64,000 nt of DNA from Clostridiales bacterium (GTDB lineage: Bacteria; Bacillota; Clostridia; Oscillospirales; Ruminococcaceae). The notes under the pieces are model-generated. The model saw only the letters and a program-made list of their open reading frames with translations. It was not told where the DNA came from and did no database searches. Shown piece after piece: positions 1 to 8,233 of this stretch. The first letter of the stretch is position 1, and every line of letters starts with the position of its first letter. The stretch covers positions 124,001-188,000 of the forward strand of contig QAMM01000002.1 of assembly GCA_003150405.1 (NCBI GenBank). The letters run 5' to 3'. A program made the translations under genes and the position numbers.

Positions 1-811
1 GCAGGTTGTGGCCGGAAATCCGCGCCTCACTCGACAGCATGCGGCTGACCAGCTGCTCCTTTGACATCTCCAATGAAAAAATAGCGACCTGCTTTTTGGA
101 GGTTTTGGCCACATTGGAGGCGAGGTTGAGCACAAACGCCGTTTTGCCCATTGCAGGGCGGGCGGCGATCAGAATCAGATCCGATTTATTCAACCCGGTG
201 GTAATGCGGTCCAGCGCCGAAAAGCCGGTTTTCAGGCCCAGGTACTGGTTGCGGTCCTCTGAGCTCAGCTTTTGGAGCTGATCATAAGTCTGGATGATAA
301 CGTCGTTGATTTTGGTCAGACCGGTCGCATCGCGCCCCTGCCGGATTTCATAAATACGCTGTTCCGCCAGATCCAGCATGTTTTTTGCATTGCCCTGGGC
401 TTCATTCACATTGTCAATGATTTCATGCGCCACCTGAATAAGCGAACGCAGGTAATGACGTTCCTGCACAATGCGGCAGTAGCTCTCCACATTGGCGGTG
501 GTCGGCACCATTTCCATGAGCTGGGCTAGGTAAACCTTTGCCGCCTGCTCGGAGTCAAAAATCTGGGCCGAAACCGCTTCGTCCAGCACCGTGATGTAGT
601 CAATCGACTTGGCGGTGGAGAACATGGAAATCATCAGCGAAAAAAGCTGCTGGTGCTGCCTTAAATAAAAAGAATCGCTCTTGATGTACTCAAGCGCGGT
701 CGAAATACAACCCGGATCCAGCAGGATAGCCCCCAGCACCGACTGCTCTGCTTCGATACTGTGCGGGAGCTGCCCGGTTGTTTCCAAGGTAAGGGGTTCA
801 CCAACTGCCAT
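1..811 (-). CDS. dnaB: replicative DNA helicase DnaB, N-terminal part (cut by window edge)
   Basis: The gene runs off the left edge, so only about 270 N-terminal residues are present. I read it from the ATG at 811, which has a GGAGG ribosome binding site just upstream. The product begins MAVGEPLTLE. It has the all-helical DnaB N-terminal domain (about residues 15-165), a linker, and the start of the RecA-like motor domain with a Walker A loop near residues 217-225 (ARPAMGKTA). DnaB is the hexameric helicase that unwinds DNA at the replication fork. It lies 15 bp downstream of rplI in the same direction, the usual gdpP-rplI-dnaB order of Firmicutes. Identity is secure; the C-terminal half is not visible. 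Confidence 0.96.
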   Translation of the reverse strand, partial: MAVGEPLTLETTGQLPHSIEAEQSVLGAILLDPGCISTALEYIKSDSFYLRQHQQLFSLMISMFSTAKSIDYITVLDEAVSAQIFDSEQAAKVYLAQLMEMVPTTANVESYCRIVQERHYLRSLIQVAHEIIDNVNEAQGNAKNMLDLAEQRIYEIRQGRDATGLTKINDVIIQTYDQLQKLSSEDRNQYLGLKTGFSALDRITTGLNKSDLILIAARPAMGKTAFVLNLASNVAKTSKKQVAIFSLEMSKEQLVSRMLSSEARISGHNL

Positions 812-826
812 GAGGTACCTCCAATG

Positions 827-1273
827 CTATGCTTCTACAACTTCTACGCTGATTTTTGCGGATACGCCGGTGTGCAGCTTAATCTCGGCTGAAAAGACGC
901 CGTAGCCCTTAATATCCTGTGCAAGTACAATTTTCCGTTTGTCCACATCGGCCTGGTACTGTTGTTTAAGCGCCGCCGAAACTTCTTTCGGTGTAACTGA
1001 ACCAAACAGCTTGCCGTTGGCACCCGCCTTGGCAGAAACCCTGGCTGTTTTGCCCTCCAGCTTTGCCGCCATATCCTTGGCGCTTTGGAGTTCAACATCC
1101 GCACGGTGCTGCTTCGCCGCGTCCTTCGCATTTTTTTCGTTGATGTTCTGCGCGTTTGCCTCCACTGCAAGACCGCGTTTGATCAGGAAGTTTTGGGCGT
1201 AGCCATCCGCCACGTTGACGAGGTCGCCGGCCTTGCCGGTGCCTTTAACGTCCTGTTTTAAAATTACTTTCAT
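827..1273 (-). CDS. rplI: 50S ribosomal protein L9
   Basis: A 148-residue protein of normal L9 length. It starts [11 protein letters not shown] and carries the N-terminal L9 signature ([19 protein letters not shown] region), a long charged connecting helix (about residues 40-75), and a C-terminal globular domain. L9 binds 23S rRNA at the base of the L1 stalk and helps keep the reading frame. A GGAGGAACCACCT sequence precedes the ATG. It sits between gdpP (upstream) and dnaB (downstream), about 40 and 15 bp apart, so all three are probably cotranscribed. Confidence 0.97.
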   Translation of the reverse strand: MKVILKQDVKGTGKAGDLVNVADGYAQNFLIKRGLAVEANAQNINEKNAKDAAKQHRADVELQSAKDMAAKLEGKTARVSAKAGANGKLFGSVTPKEVSAALKQQYQADVDKRKIVLAQDIKGYGVFSAEIKLHTGVSAKISVEVVEA

Positions 1274-1314
1274 AGGTGGTTCCTCCTTTATGCAATCCGT
1301 TTGGATTCAATCGT

Positions 1315-3294
1315 TTATCGGTTTGCCTCGCTCGCAAGGCTCTCATAATAACGGTCAACCGCACGCATCAGCTGTTCTTTGGCTTCCTCCGGCGTTACGC
1401 CCTTGAGCTGACAGCCCGCCATGGTATGGTGGCCGCCACCGCCCAGGTATTCCATGACAACCTGCACATTGATGTCCCCCATAGAGCGCGCGGAAATACT
1501 GATGTCGCTCCCCGTGTTGTAAATGACAAACGAAGCGTCTACCTCGGTGATGCCAAGCAGTTCGTCCGCCGCCTGCGGGGCGACAATGCGGATGTCCTCA
1601 AAATTCTGGCCGCTCACCGCAATGGCACAGTTGCGGTAAATTTCAGCGTTCTGCACCAGGCCGGAACGCCGCTGGTAGTCGTCCATTGTACTCGCGAACA
1701 GCTTGCGCACCGCAACGGTGTCTGCGCCGATGCGCCGCAGATAAGCCGCCGCCTCAAAGGTGCGCACCCCGGTACGGATGACAAAGTTGCGGGTATCCAG
1801 CATAATACCGGAAAGCAGCGCCTCCGCGTCCTCTTTAGTCGGGCGGCAGTTGTCGCCAAAATACTGGAGCAGCTCGGTCACCATCTCCGACGTAGAAGAA
1901 GCAAACGGCTCGTGGTGGAACACTACCGCATTGTCAATGTGGTTGACCATCTTGCGGTGGTGATCGATGACCACTACATTTTTACACATCCGGTACAGTT
2001 CCGGCGACTCTACAAAAACCGGATTGTGGGTATCTACAATAATCATCAGCGTCCGGCGGGTGACATAATCCTTGGCAATCTCCGGGTGGACAAACAAATT
2101 GGCACTGCCATTGTCGCTCACCTTGTTGACCAGCGAAGACGCAAGGGTGGTGTCACGATCAATCGCAATGATAGCAGAACGGCCCATCCGGCGAATAGCC
2201 TGCGCCAGTGCAATCGAACTGCCGACAGCGTCTAAATCCGAGGCACGGTGCCCCATGACAATGACATTTTCGCTGGTATCAATGAGTTCCAGCAGCGCGG
2301 TCGCTATAATACGGCTCTTCACACGGGTATGCTTTTCAATCCCTTTGGAGATACCACCGTAAAAATCATAGCCGTTGACGGTTTTGACAACCGCCTGGTC
2401 GCCGCCGCGGCCCAGTGCCATATCCAGCGACTGACGGGCAGCCGCCTCATTTTCTCCCATGGTTTTGCCTTCACAGCCCACGCCGATGGACATGGTGGCT
2501 GGCACCCGTTCGTTTGCAATGATTTTGCGGGTGCGGTCAAGCAGGGCAAAACGGGTTTCAATGATTTTATCGAGATGCCGCTTTTCAATCATGGCGATGT
2601 AGCGATCCTGTGAAAACCGGCGGACAAAGCCATTGGTCTCGGCGAAATACTGTTCAATTACCGTATCAATTTCACCCAGAATCTGGGATTTTTCGCTTTC
2701 CTTGGCATTTTGCACCAGCTCGTCATAATTGTCAATAACCAGAATCATCACCGCAGGACGGGAAAGCCGGTATTCCATCGCAATATTTTTGAGCATGGTG
2801 TTATCTACAAAGTACAGAATATCCAACGAATCCCGGTGAGTTTCCGAATGAAACCCATAAACGGTGTAATGCTTCATCGCATAGCTCAAATCCACCCCAT
2901 TAGGCAGGTAAAAGCTCTCAACCGGCGTTTTGGTAATGTCGTCCAGGCTGCCGCCGTAGAGGTCATAATCCCCAAGCACGTTGGCCCGGAAGGGATCGTT
3001 GTACCATAGCACTTCACGCTTGGAGCCAACCATGAGCACCGGCAGCGGAAAACGGTTTAAAACCTCCCGGTCGTCGGTATCCAAAGACTGGGCGACCTCA
3101 CTCATAAAACGGTAGGCATCGCTGCGCAGAAAACGGAAACGAAGCACCGTGACCAGCACCATAATGATAAACAGCACCGCAAACAGCCAGGTGAGCTTGT
3201 CGTTGAGCAAAAAAGAGGCGCCCAGCAATGCCCCGCAAATCAGCAGCAAAACAACCAGACAGGCTTTGATTTGCCACAGTTTTTTCGGTTTCAT
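1315..3294 (-). CDS. gdpP: cyclic-di-AMP phosphodiesterase GdpP (DHH/DHHA1 family)
   Basis: This membrane phosphodiesterase degrades the second messenger c-di-AMP. The first in-frame ATG is 33 bp upstream, but I chose the ATG at 3294 (MKPKKLWQIK), preceded by AGGGGTGG; this gives 659 residues. Two membrane segments lie in the first 55 residues, followed by a PAS-like region, a degenerate GGDEF domain (about 160-320), then the DHH domain with GHRASDLDAVGS (348-359) and a DHH motif at 444-446, and a C-terminal DHHA1 domain with GGGHHTMAG. All key DHH residues look intact. It heads the gdpP-rplI-dnaB operon. Confidence 0.94.
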   Translation of the reverse strand: MKPKKLWQIKACLVVLLLICGALLGASFLLNDKLTWLFAVLFIIMVLVTVLRFRFLRSDAYRFMSEVAQSLDTDDREVLNRFPLPVLMVGSKREVLWYNDPFRANVLGDYDLYGGSLDDITKTPVESFYLPNGVDLSYAMKHYTVYGFHSETHRDSLDILYFVDNTMLKNIAMEYRLSRPAVMILVIDNYDELVQNAKESEKSQILGEIDTVIEQYFAETNGFVRRFSQDRYIAMIEKRHLDKIIETRFALLDRTRKIIANERVPATMSIGVGCEGKTMGENEAAARQSLDMALGRGGDQAVVKTVNGYDFYGGISKGIEKHTRVKSRIIATALLELIDTSENVIVMGHRASDLDAVGSSIALAQAIRRMGRSAIIAIDRDTTLASSLVNKVSDNGSANLFVHPEIAKDYVTRRTLMIIVDTHNPVFVESPELYRMCKNVVVIDHHRKMVNHIDNAVVFHHEPFASSTSEMVTELLQYFGDNCRPTKEDAEALLSGIMLDTRNFVIRTGVRTFEAAAYLRRIGADTVAVRKLFASTMDDYQRRSGLVQNAEIYRNCAIAVSGQNFEDIRIVAPQAADELLGITEVDASFVIYNTGSDISISARSMGDINVQVVMEYLGGGGHHTMAGCQLKGVTPEEAKEQLMRAVDRYYESLASEANR

Positions 3295-3329
3295 GCCAGC
3301 CACCCCTGTTCCATAGATGTAGTACAACT

Positions 3330-3358
3330 ATTTTACATCATCTGGACCGCGGATTCAA
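3330..3358 (-). promoter_or_regulatory. putative promoter of gdpP-rplI-dnaB
   Basis: On the minus strand a TTGAAT -35 box (3353-3358) is followed after 17 bp by a TAAAAT -10 box (3330-3335), about 35 bp before the gdpP start. Just downstream lies an imperfect dyad (GATGTA and TACATC arms, 3316-3339) that overlaps the -10 box and might be an operator. Inferred from consensus only. Confidence 0.55.
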
Positions 3359-3390
3359 CCTCAATCCACATTAAATTTTTGCCACGCCGG

Positions 3391-5298
3391 TTAAATCTCC
3401 ATGATAATAGGGAGGATCATCGGTGCGCGTTTGGTCTTTTTATAAATAAAGTTGGACAGGTCGTCCTTAATTGCCGTCTTGATGGTGCCCCACTCCCGCA
3501 CCGAACGGGAGGCGCAGTCATCAAGCACCTCAACAATGCGCTGACGGGCGTTATCCATCAATTCTTCAGACTCCCGCACGTAGACAAACCCGCGTGAAAC
3601 AATATCCGGCCCGGCAACCACCGCGCCTGAAGTGCTTTCCATGGTTACGACAACAATGATAAGCCCGTCCTGCGCCAGATGCTTGCGATCCCGCAGGACA
3701 ATGGAGCCGACGTCGCCCACGCCGTAGCCGTCCACAAAGACACGCCCGGCCGGCACCGTTCCGGTCACCTTCATATCCACGCCGTCAAGCTCAATGACCT
3801 GCCCAATGTCTCCAATGAGGATGTTGGACGGCGGGATTCCCACCGCCTGGGCGAGCTGGCTGTGCTTTTTCAGGTGTTTGTACTCACCGTGTACCGGCAG
3901 GAAAAACTTGGGCTTAACCAATGAAAGCATAAGCTTGAGTTCATCCTGACAGGCGTGGCCGGAAACGTGGACGTCATACATCTTCTCAAAGACGACTTCG
4001 GCGCCCAGCTTCATCAATTCATTGATGACCCGGTTGACGTGCTTTTCGTTGCCCGGAATCGGGGTTGCAGAGATGATGATAAAGTCATCCGACGAAACCG
4101 AGACCTTGCGGTGCTCACCCGCCGCCATACGGGAAAGGGCGGACATCGGCTCGCCCTGGCTGCCGGTAGTGATAATGATGAGTTTGTCATCCGGATAACG
4201 GCCGATGGCATCGATGTCGATCATAACCCCGTCCGGGATATGCAGATAGCCGAGCTCAAGCGCCACATTGACGACGTTGACCATGCTGCGGCCGGAGACT
4301 GCAACCTTGCGCCCGGAGCGCACCGCGTTGTCCACAATCTGCTGGACACGATGGATGTTGGAAGAGAAGGTCGCAATGATAATACGGCGGCTTTCCGCCT
4401 GCTTAAAGAGCCGTTCAAAGGATTCCCCTACCTTGCGCTCGCTCATGGTGGAACCGGGACGCTCGGCGTTGGTGGAATCCGCGAGCAGGCAGAGCACGCC
4501 GCGGTTGCCAAGCTCGGCAAAGCGCGCGAGATCGATGATCTCGCTCTGGATGGGTGAAAAATCCACCTTAAAGTCGCCGGTCTGCACAATGATGCCCGCC
4601 GGGGTGTAAATGGCAAACGCTACCGCATCCGGAATGGAATGGTTGACACGGATAACCTCAACCGACATACAGCCCATCTTAACCATATCGTGTGGCTTGA
4701 TAACGTTCAGGGTCGCCTGCCGCAGCAGGCCGTGCTCGCGGAGCTTGCCCTCCACCAGGCCAAGGGTCAGGCGGGTGCCGTAGATGGGCACGTTCACCTT
4801 TTTGAGCAGATAAGCGAGTCCGCCGATGTGATCCTCGTGCCCGTGGGTGAGGATGACACCGCGCAGGCGGTCAATGTTTTTTTCCACATAAGTGAAATCC
4901 GGGATAACAAGGTCAACACCGAGCATATCGGCGTCTGGAAAGGCAAGGCCGCAATCGACAATAAACATGTCCTGCCCGCATTCGTAGCAGGTCATATTCT
5001 TGCCAATTTCGTTCAGGCCGCCCAGTGGGATAATCCGCACCGGGGTTTTGCGGCGTTCCTTCGCATTTCTGCCCAAGCGTTTGCGGCCGCTGGTTTTGGC
5101 CGAAGTTGTTTCAGTGCTTTCCGCATTCTGCGTATTTTTTGCTGTTTTGCTTCCATTTGCAGCAGTCTTTTTGGCGCCCCCATTTTTGGGCTGCGTGGTC
5201 TTTTTGCGCCGCGGCGCTTTTGGCTTTTCCGCTGCTCCTTTTTTGTTCTGTTGACCGGCGGCTTCGGTCATACCGGTCTTTTCTTTCAATTCTGCCAT
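3391..5298 (-). CDS. rnjA: ribonuclease J
   Basis: A metallo-beta-lactamase/beta-CASP ribonuclease, central to RNA decay and 5'-end processing in Firmicutes. I chose the ATG at 5298 (MAELKEKTG), with AAAGAGG five bases upstream; this gives 635 residues. Residues 1-85 are a low-complexity Lys/Ala/Thr-rich tail not needed for catalysis, giving a longer N terminus than the typical 555-residue enzyme. The catalytic core starts near residue 86; the zinc motif HGHEDH is at 152-157, followed by the beta-CASP domain and the C-terminal domain. The basic tail may bind RNA or partners. A long leader with its own promoter lies upstream. Confidence 0.95.
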   Translation of the reverse strand: MAELKEKTGMTEAAGQQNKKGAAEKPKAPRRKKTTQPKNGGAKKTAANGSKTAKNTQNAESTETTSAKTSGRKRLGRNAKERRKTPVRIIPLGGLNEIGKNMTCYECGQDMFIVDCGLAFPDADMLGVDLVIPDFTYVEKNIDRLRGVILTHGHEDHIGGLAYLLKKVNVPIYGTRLTLGLVEGKLREHGLLRQATLNVIKPHDMVKMGCMSVEVIRVNHSIPDAVAFAIYTPAGIIVQTGDFKVDFSPIQSEIIDLARFAELGNRGVLCLLADSTNAERPGSTMSERKVGESFERLFKQAESRRIIIATFSSNIHRVQQIVDNAVRSGRKVAVSGRSMVNVVNVALELGYLHIPDGVMIDIDAIGRYPDDKLIIITTGSQGEPMSALSRMAAGEHRKVSVSSDDFIIISATPIPGNEKHVNRVINELMKLGAEVVFEKMYDVHVSGHACQDELKLMLSLVKPKFFLPVHGEYKHLKKHSQLAQAVGIPPSNILIGDIGQVIELDGVDMKVTGTVPAGRVFVDGYGVGDVGSIVLRDRKHLAQDGLIIVVVTMESTSGAVVAGPDIVSRGFVYVRESEELMDNARQRIVEVLDDCASRSVREWGTIKTAIKDDLSNFIYKKTKRAPMILPIIMEI

Positions 5299-5466
5299 AA
5301 ATACCTCTTTCTTTTCTCGCACTTGTATAGTTTCAGCTTGATTTTTCCGATCAAAGCCGGTTCAAACGCGCAAAAGCATACAGCAACGAAGGCCGGACAG
5401 ACAGACTCCACCCCGCAGTTGTGCCTTTTGGCAGCCGAACTTTGATTATGTAACGCAGCAATACTG

Positions 5467-5494
5467 AAAAAAGGGCACCCACAGACCAGTACCC
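5467..5494 (-). terminator. terminator-like hairpin inside the rnjA leader
   Basis: On the minus strand GGGTAC pairs with GTGCCC around a 10-base loop and is followed directly by six T. It lies about 115 bases after the predicted rnjA transcription start and 170 bases before the start codon, so it could act as an attenuator. The stem is only 6 bp, so strength is uncertain. Confidence 0.45.
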
Positions 5495-5605
5495 TTCCGC
5501 TTCCGAGCCGTTGCAGCGCTTCCTGCTTTTCATGAGAAAAATGGAATGGTGTGATAAAAAGCAGATAAAAACAAAAATCTCAACCGAACAAATAGATACA
5601 CTTTT

Positions 5606-5634
5606 AGTGTAGCGTTTTGTGACAGAAATGTCAA
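5606..5634 (-). promoter_or_regulatory. putative promoter of rnjA
   Basis: A perfect TTGACA -35 box (5629-5634) and a TACACT -10 box (5606-5611) separated by 17 bp on the minus strand. This places transcription start near 5600, about 300 bases upstream of the rnjA ATG, implying a long 5' untranslated leader. Confidence 0.7.
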
Positions 5635-5655
5635 GCGCCGCCCCGCCTGTATGGA

Positions 5656-5692
5656 AAACAAAAGGGAATACCCGCATAGCGCGGATATTCCC
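5656..5692 (-). terminator. intrinsic terminator of the nucleotidyltransferase/PMM-like gene
   Basis: Minus strand: a 12-bp stem (GGGAATATCCGC with GCGGGTATTCCC, one G-T pair), five-base loop, then TTTTGTTTT. It begins a few bases after the stop codon at 5698. Confidence 0.85.
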
Positions 5693-5697
5693 AAGTA

Positions 5698-7992
5698 TTA
5701 ACTGACCGGCCCTTTCTTAATCATGTCGGCGTAAAAATCGCAGAGTTCTGCTGCTGTTTCGGTGTCACGGCTTTCTGCATAAATGAAGACGCTTTTCCCG
5801 GATTTTGCCGGGCGGATGAGCAGGTCTCCCCGGCGGTCCTTTAGCCGGACGCCCTCGCCAATCCCGCTCGACGCCGCACCGATCTTCCGGAACACCTCAG
5901 CCGGATTCTCCCGGATTTCAACCTGCTTGGATACCGTTGAAAACCGGGGAACGCGTGCAAGCGCCTGCTGCAGACTTTGCCCGCTTACTTTCAGATAGGA
6001 AAGCAGCTCTACCGCGAGCAAAATCCCGTCCCGGGCGAAAGGCTGGGTGTGGGCAAGCTCTCTTGCCACGGCGTCGGAACTGTCGCAGGGGCAGGAGGCG
6101 TAGTGGTACGCCCGGTGATGGTACCGCTCCGCCAGCCTGTCAATGGCAGCGAGCAGGCTGTTAGGAAGTGAGACATCCTCCCCGCGCTCAAACCGGACGG
6201 CACACATCAGGGCAATCAGACGGTTGTGGGGCACAAAGCCGACGCCCTCTTCAAAAAGGGACAGCCGTGCACCATCCTGCGAAATGCCCAGATACGGTCC
6301 GCCATCCAGTCCGCACCCTAGGCGGCGCAGCACCCGTTCCAGCACCCTGCCTGTTTTGGAAAGCGGCGTTTTCAGCCGGACCGAAATTCCATCCAGCCTA
6401 GTACCACAGCGCAGAAGATGCGCTTCATACAGCCGATCCATTCCGCTAAAAGATACCACTTTGCCAAAATGACCTTTTCCGGCGCGTTTATATTCCCCGC
6501 GGTTGATGTACCCTTCCAGCTTTCGCTCAAAGGCGCGGGACATCGGCAAACAGCCGTCCTGCACAAATGACAGGCAGGCTTTTTCCTCCGCCGTAAGGTA
6601 AACTCCAAAATCGCAGCGGGTTTCGTCCATACAGAAATCGAATTGAGTACGGATACCTCCGCCAAAATCCCATATCTCACTGCCGGAGGCGGCCACTCCG
6701 GACACCAGTGCACTGCGGAGTGCGTCCGCTTCAGCACTGCCGTCGCTTCCCACGCCGATGATCGCATCCTTTTTGAGACTGCCGAGTGCATACCCTACCG
6801 TTGCGCAGAAGTGAGGGGACACCATACCGCCGAGCGTGCCGGAGATGCCGTCCTCTTCGCAGATTGCCTCACAGACATCGCCGTATTGCAGGTTTTCTTT
6901 GAGATTGGTTCCCCGCGGCACCGTCTTGTAGTCCCAAACCTTGACACGCGGATGAACGAACGAGTGCCCCTGGATGGCCGCGTGCCGTCCAATAACCGCA
7001 TACTCATACACTCCGCAGCCGTTTTCCAGTGTAGCGTCCTCACAGAGCACGGCCTGGTTGACGCCGCAGCGCTCCCCGATCGAAACACCATTGGCCAGCA
7101 CCGCGCCGCGGATTTTGCTCCCCTGCCCGATGGTCACATTGTCGCCGATGACACTGCCCCGCCCAATGACAACCTCTGGTTCCAGCGTCACATTTTTGCC
7201 GATGGCCACCGGCGGGTCGACGGTACAGCCCTGCGGCAGAGTGAGGATATCCTTGACATCCCGTACAACACCGCTCAGTTCACAGCATACCTTTCCCCCC
7301 AGCATATCGTGCTGGCAGTCTAGGTAGCTTTTAATATCGCCAATGTCTTTCCAGTACCCTTTCGCCTGATAAGCGCAGAGCTTCATACCGCGTTTTAACA
7401 TTTCCGGGAAGATGTCAAAGGAAAAATCGGATGATTGACCATCCGGAATTAATTCCAGCACCTCCGGCGAAAGGATGTAAATGCCGGTATTTGCAAGGCC
7501 GGAAACACAATTCATACGGGAGGGCTTTTCCAGAAATCCGGTGATGCAACCATCCTCCCCGGCCTGTACCAGCCCGTATTCGCGCGGGTCCTCCACCGCC
7601 GTCACCACCAGCGTTGCCGCAGCCTGGCGCTCCCGGTGAAAGGTAAAAGCCGCTGTCAGGTCAAAGTCGCACATGGCATCCCCGCTGATCACTAGGAAGT
7701 CCTCTTGGGTTTTTGCTGCGTTTTTTACACTTCCCGCCGTGCCAAGCGGCACATCCTCAAAGGCAAAATCCAGAGGGATACCACTGTATTCCGCATCTGG
7801 GAAATGCTTGACAAGCTCATTGCCAAGGTACATTAAGGTGAGGGTCGCACGGGAGCATCCATGCTTCTTGAGCAGATCCAGAATATACTCCACTACCGGT
7901 TTCCCGCAAAGCGGCGCCAATGGCTTTGGAATTTCACAGGTAAGCGGGCGCAGCCGGCTGCCTTCGCCGCCCGCCATAATGACTGCATACAT
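5698..7992 (-). CDS. sugar-1-phosphate nucleotidyltransferase fused to a degenerate phosphomannomutase-like domain
   Basis: I start at ATG 7992 (MYAVIMAGGEGSRLRP) with GAAAGGAAATG upstream, giving 764 residues. Residues 1-230 form a complete nucleotidyltransferase domain with the GGxGxRLxPLT nucleotide loop. Residues about 250-360 are left-handed beta-helix hexapeptide repeats. Residues about 375-764 resemble the alpha-D-phosphohexomutase fold, but the catalytic motifs are gone: where TASHNP is expected there is LTAEEKACLS, the metal loop DGDxDR is replaced by SQDGARLS, and the sugar loop GExSGH is not seen. The phosphate-binding end (IRPAKSGKSVF) is partly kept. I infer an active sugar-nucleotide synthase for cell-surface glycans with a pseudo-mutase domain. 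The exact sugar is unknown. Confidence 0.85.
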   Translation of the reverse strand: MYAVIMAGGEGSRLRPLTCEIPKPLAPLCGKPVVEYILDLLKKHGCSRATLTLMYLGNELVKHFPDAEYSGIPLDFAFEDVPLGTAGSVKNAAKTQEDFLVISGDAMCDFDLTAAFTFHRERQAAATLVVTAVEDPREYGLVQAGEDGCITGFLEKPSRMNCVSGLANTGIYILSPEVLELIPDGQSSDFSFDIFPEMLKRGMKLCAYQAKGYWKDIGDIKSYLDCQHDMLGGKVCCELSGVVRDVKDILTLPQGCTVDPPVAIGKNVTLEPEVVIGRGSVIGDNVTIGQGSKIRGAVLANGVSIGERCGVNQAVLCEDATLENGCGVYEYAVIGRHAAIQGHSFVHPRVKVWDYKTVPRGTNLKENLQYGDVCEAICEEDGISGTLGGMVSPHFCATVGYALGSLKKDAIIGVGSDGSAEADALRSALVSGVAASGSEIWDFGGGIRTQFDFCMDETRCDFGVYLTAEEKACLSFVQDGCLPMSRAFERKLEGYINRGEYKRAGKGHFGKVVSFSGMDRLYEAHLLRCGTRLDGISVRLKTPLSKTGRVLERVLRRLGCGLDGGPYLGISQDGARLSLFEEGVGFVPHNRLIALMCAVRFERGEDVSLPNSLLAAIDRLAERYHHRAYHYASCPCDSSDAVARELAHTQPFARDGILLAVELLSYLKVSGQSLQQALARVPRFSTVSKQVEIRENPAEVFRKIGAASSGIGEGVRLKDRRGDLLIRPAKSGKSVFIYAESRDTETAAELCDFYADMIKKGPVS

Positions 7993-8126
7993 AACACATT
8001 TCCTTTCAAACCAGCGTAAAAACGCCATATCATCCGTTTTTATTAGTATGAGCCGTTTGAAAGGGGATTATAAGAAAAATTAAAGGATCATTTTTGAAAA
8101 TAATAGGTGCGGCCATGTGCAATTTG

Positions 8127-8135
8127 TGCTATACT
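8127..8135 (+). promoter_or_regulatory. putative extended -10 promoter for nadBC
   Basis: TGC followed by TATACT, an extended -10 element, about 100 bp before the nadB start codon. No good -35 box is visible. I saw no clear NiaR-type operator. Confidence 0.4.
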
Positions 8136-8233
8136 GGAATAAGTTTAAGCTCTTTTCATTCTTCAAGCAAAGCGAACCATCATACCAAAAACACGCGGCC
8201 TGCGCCGCGCAAAAAATTCTGAGGGTGAACACT

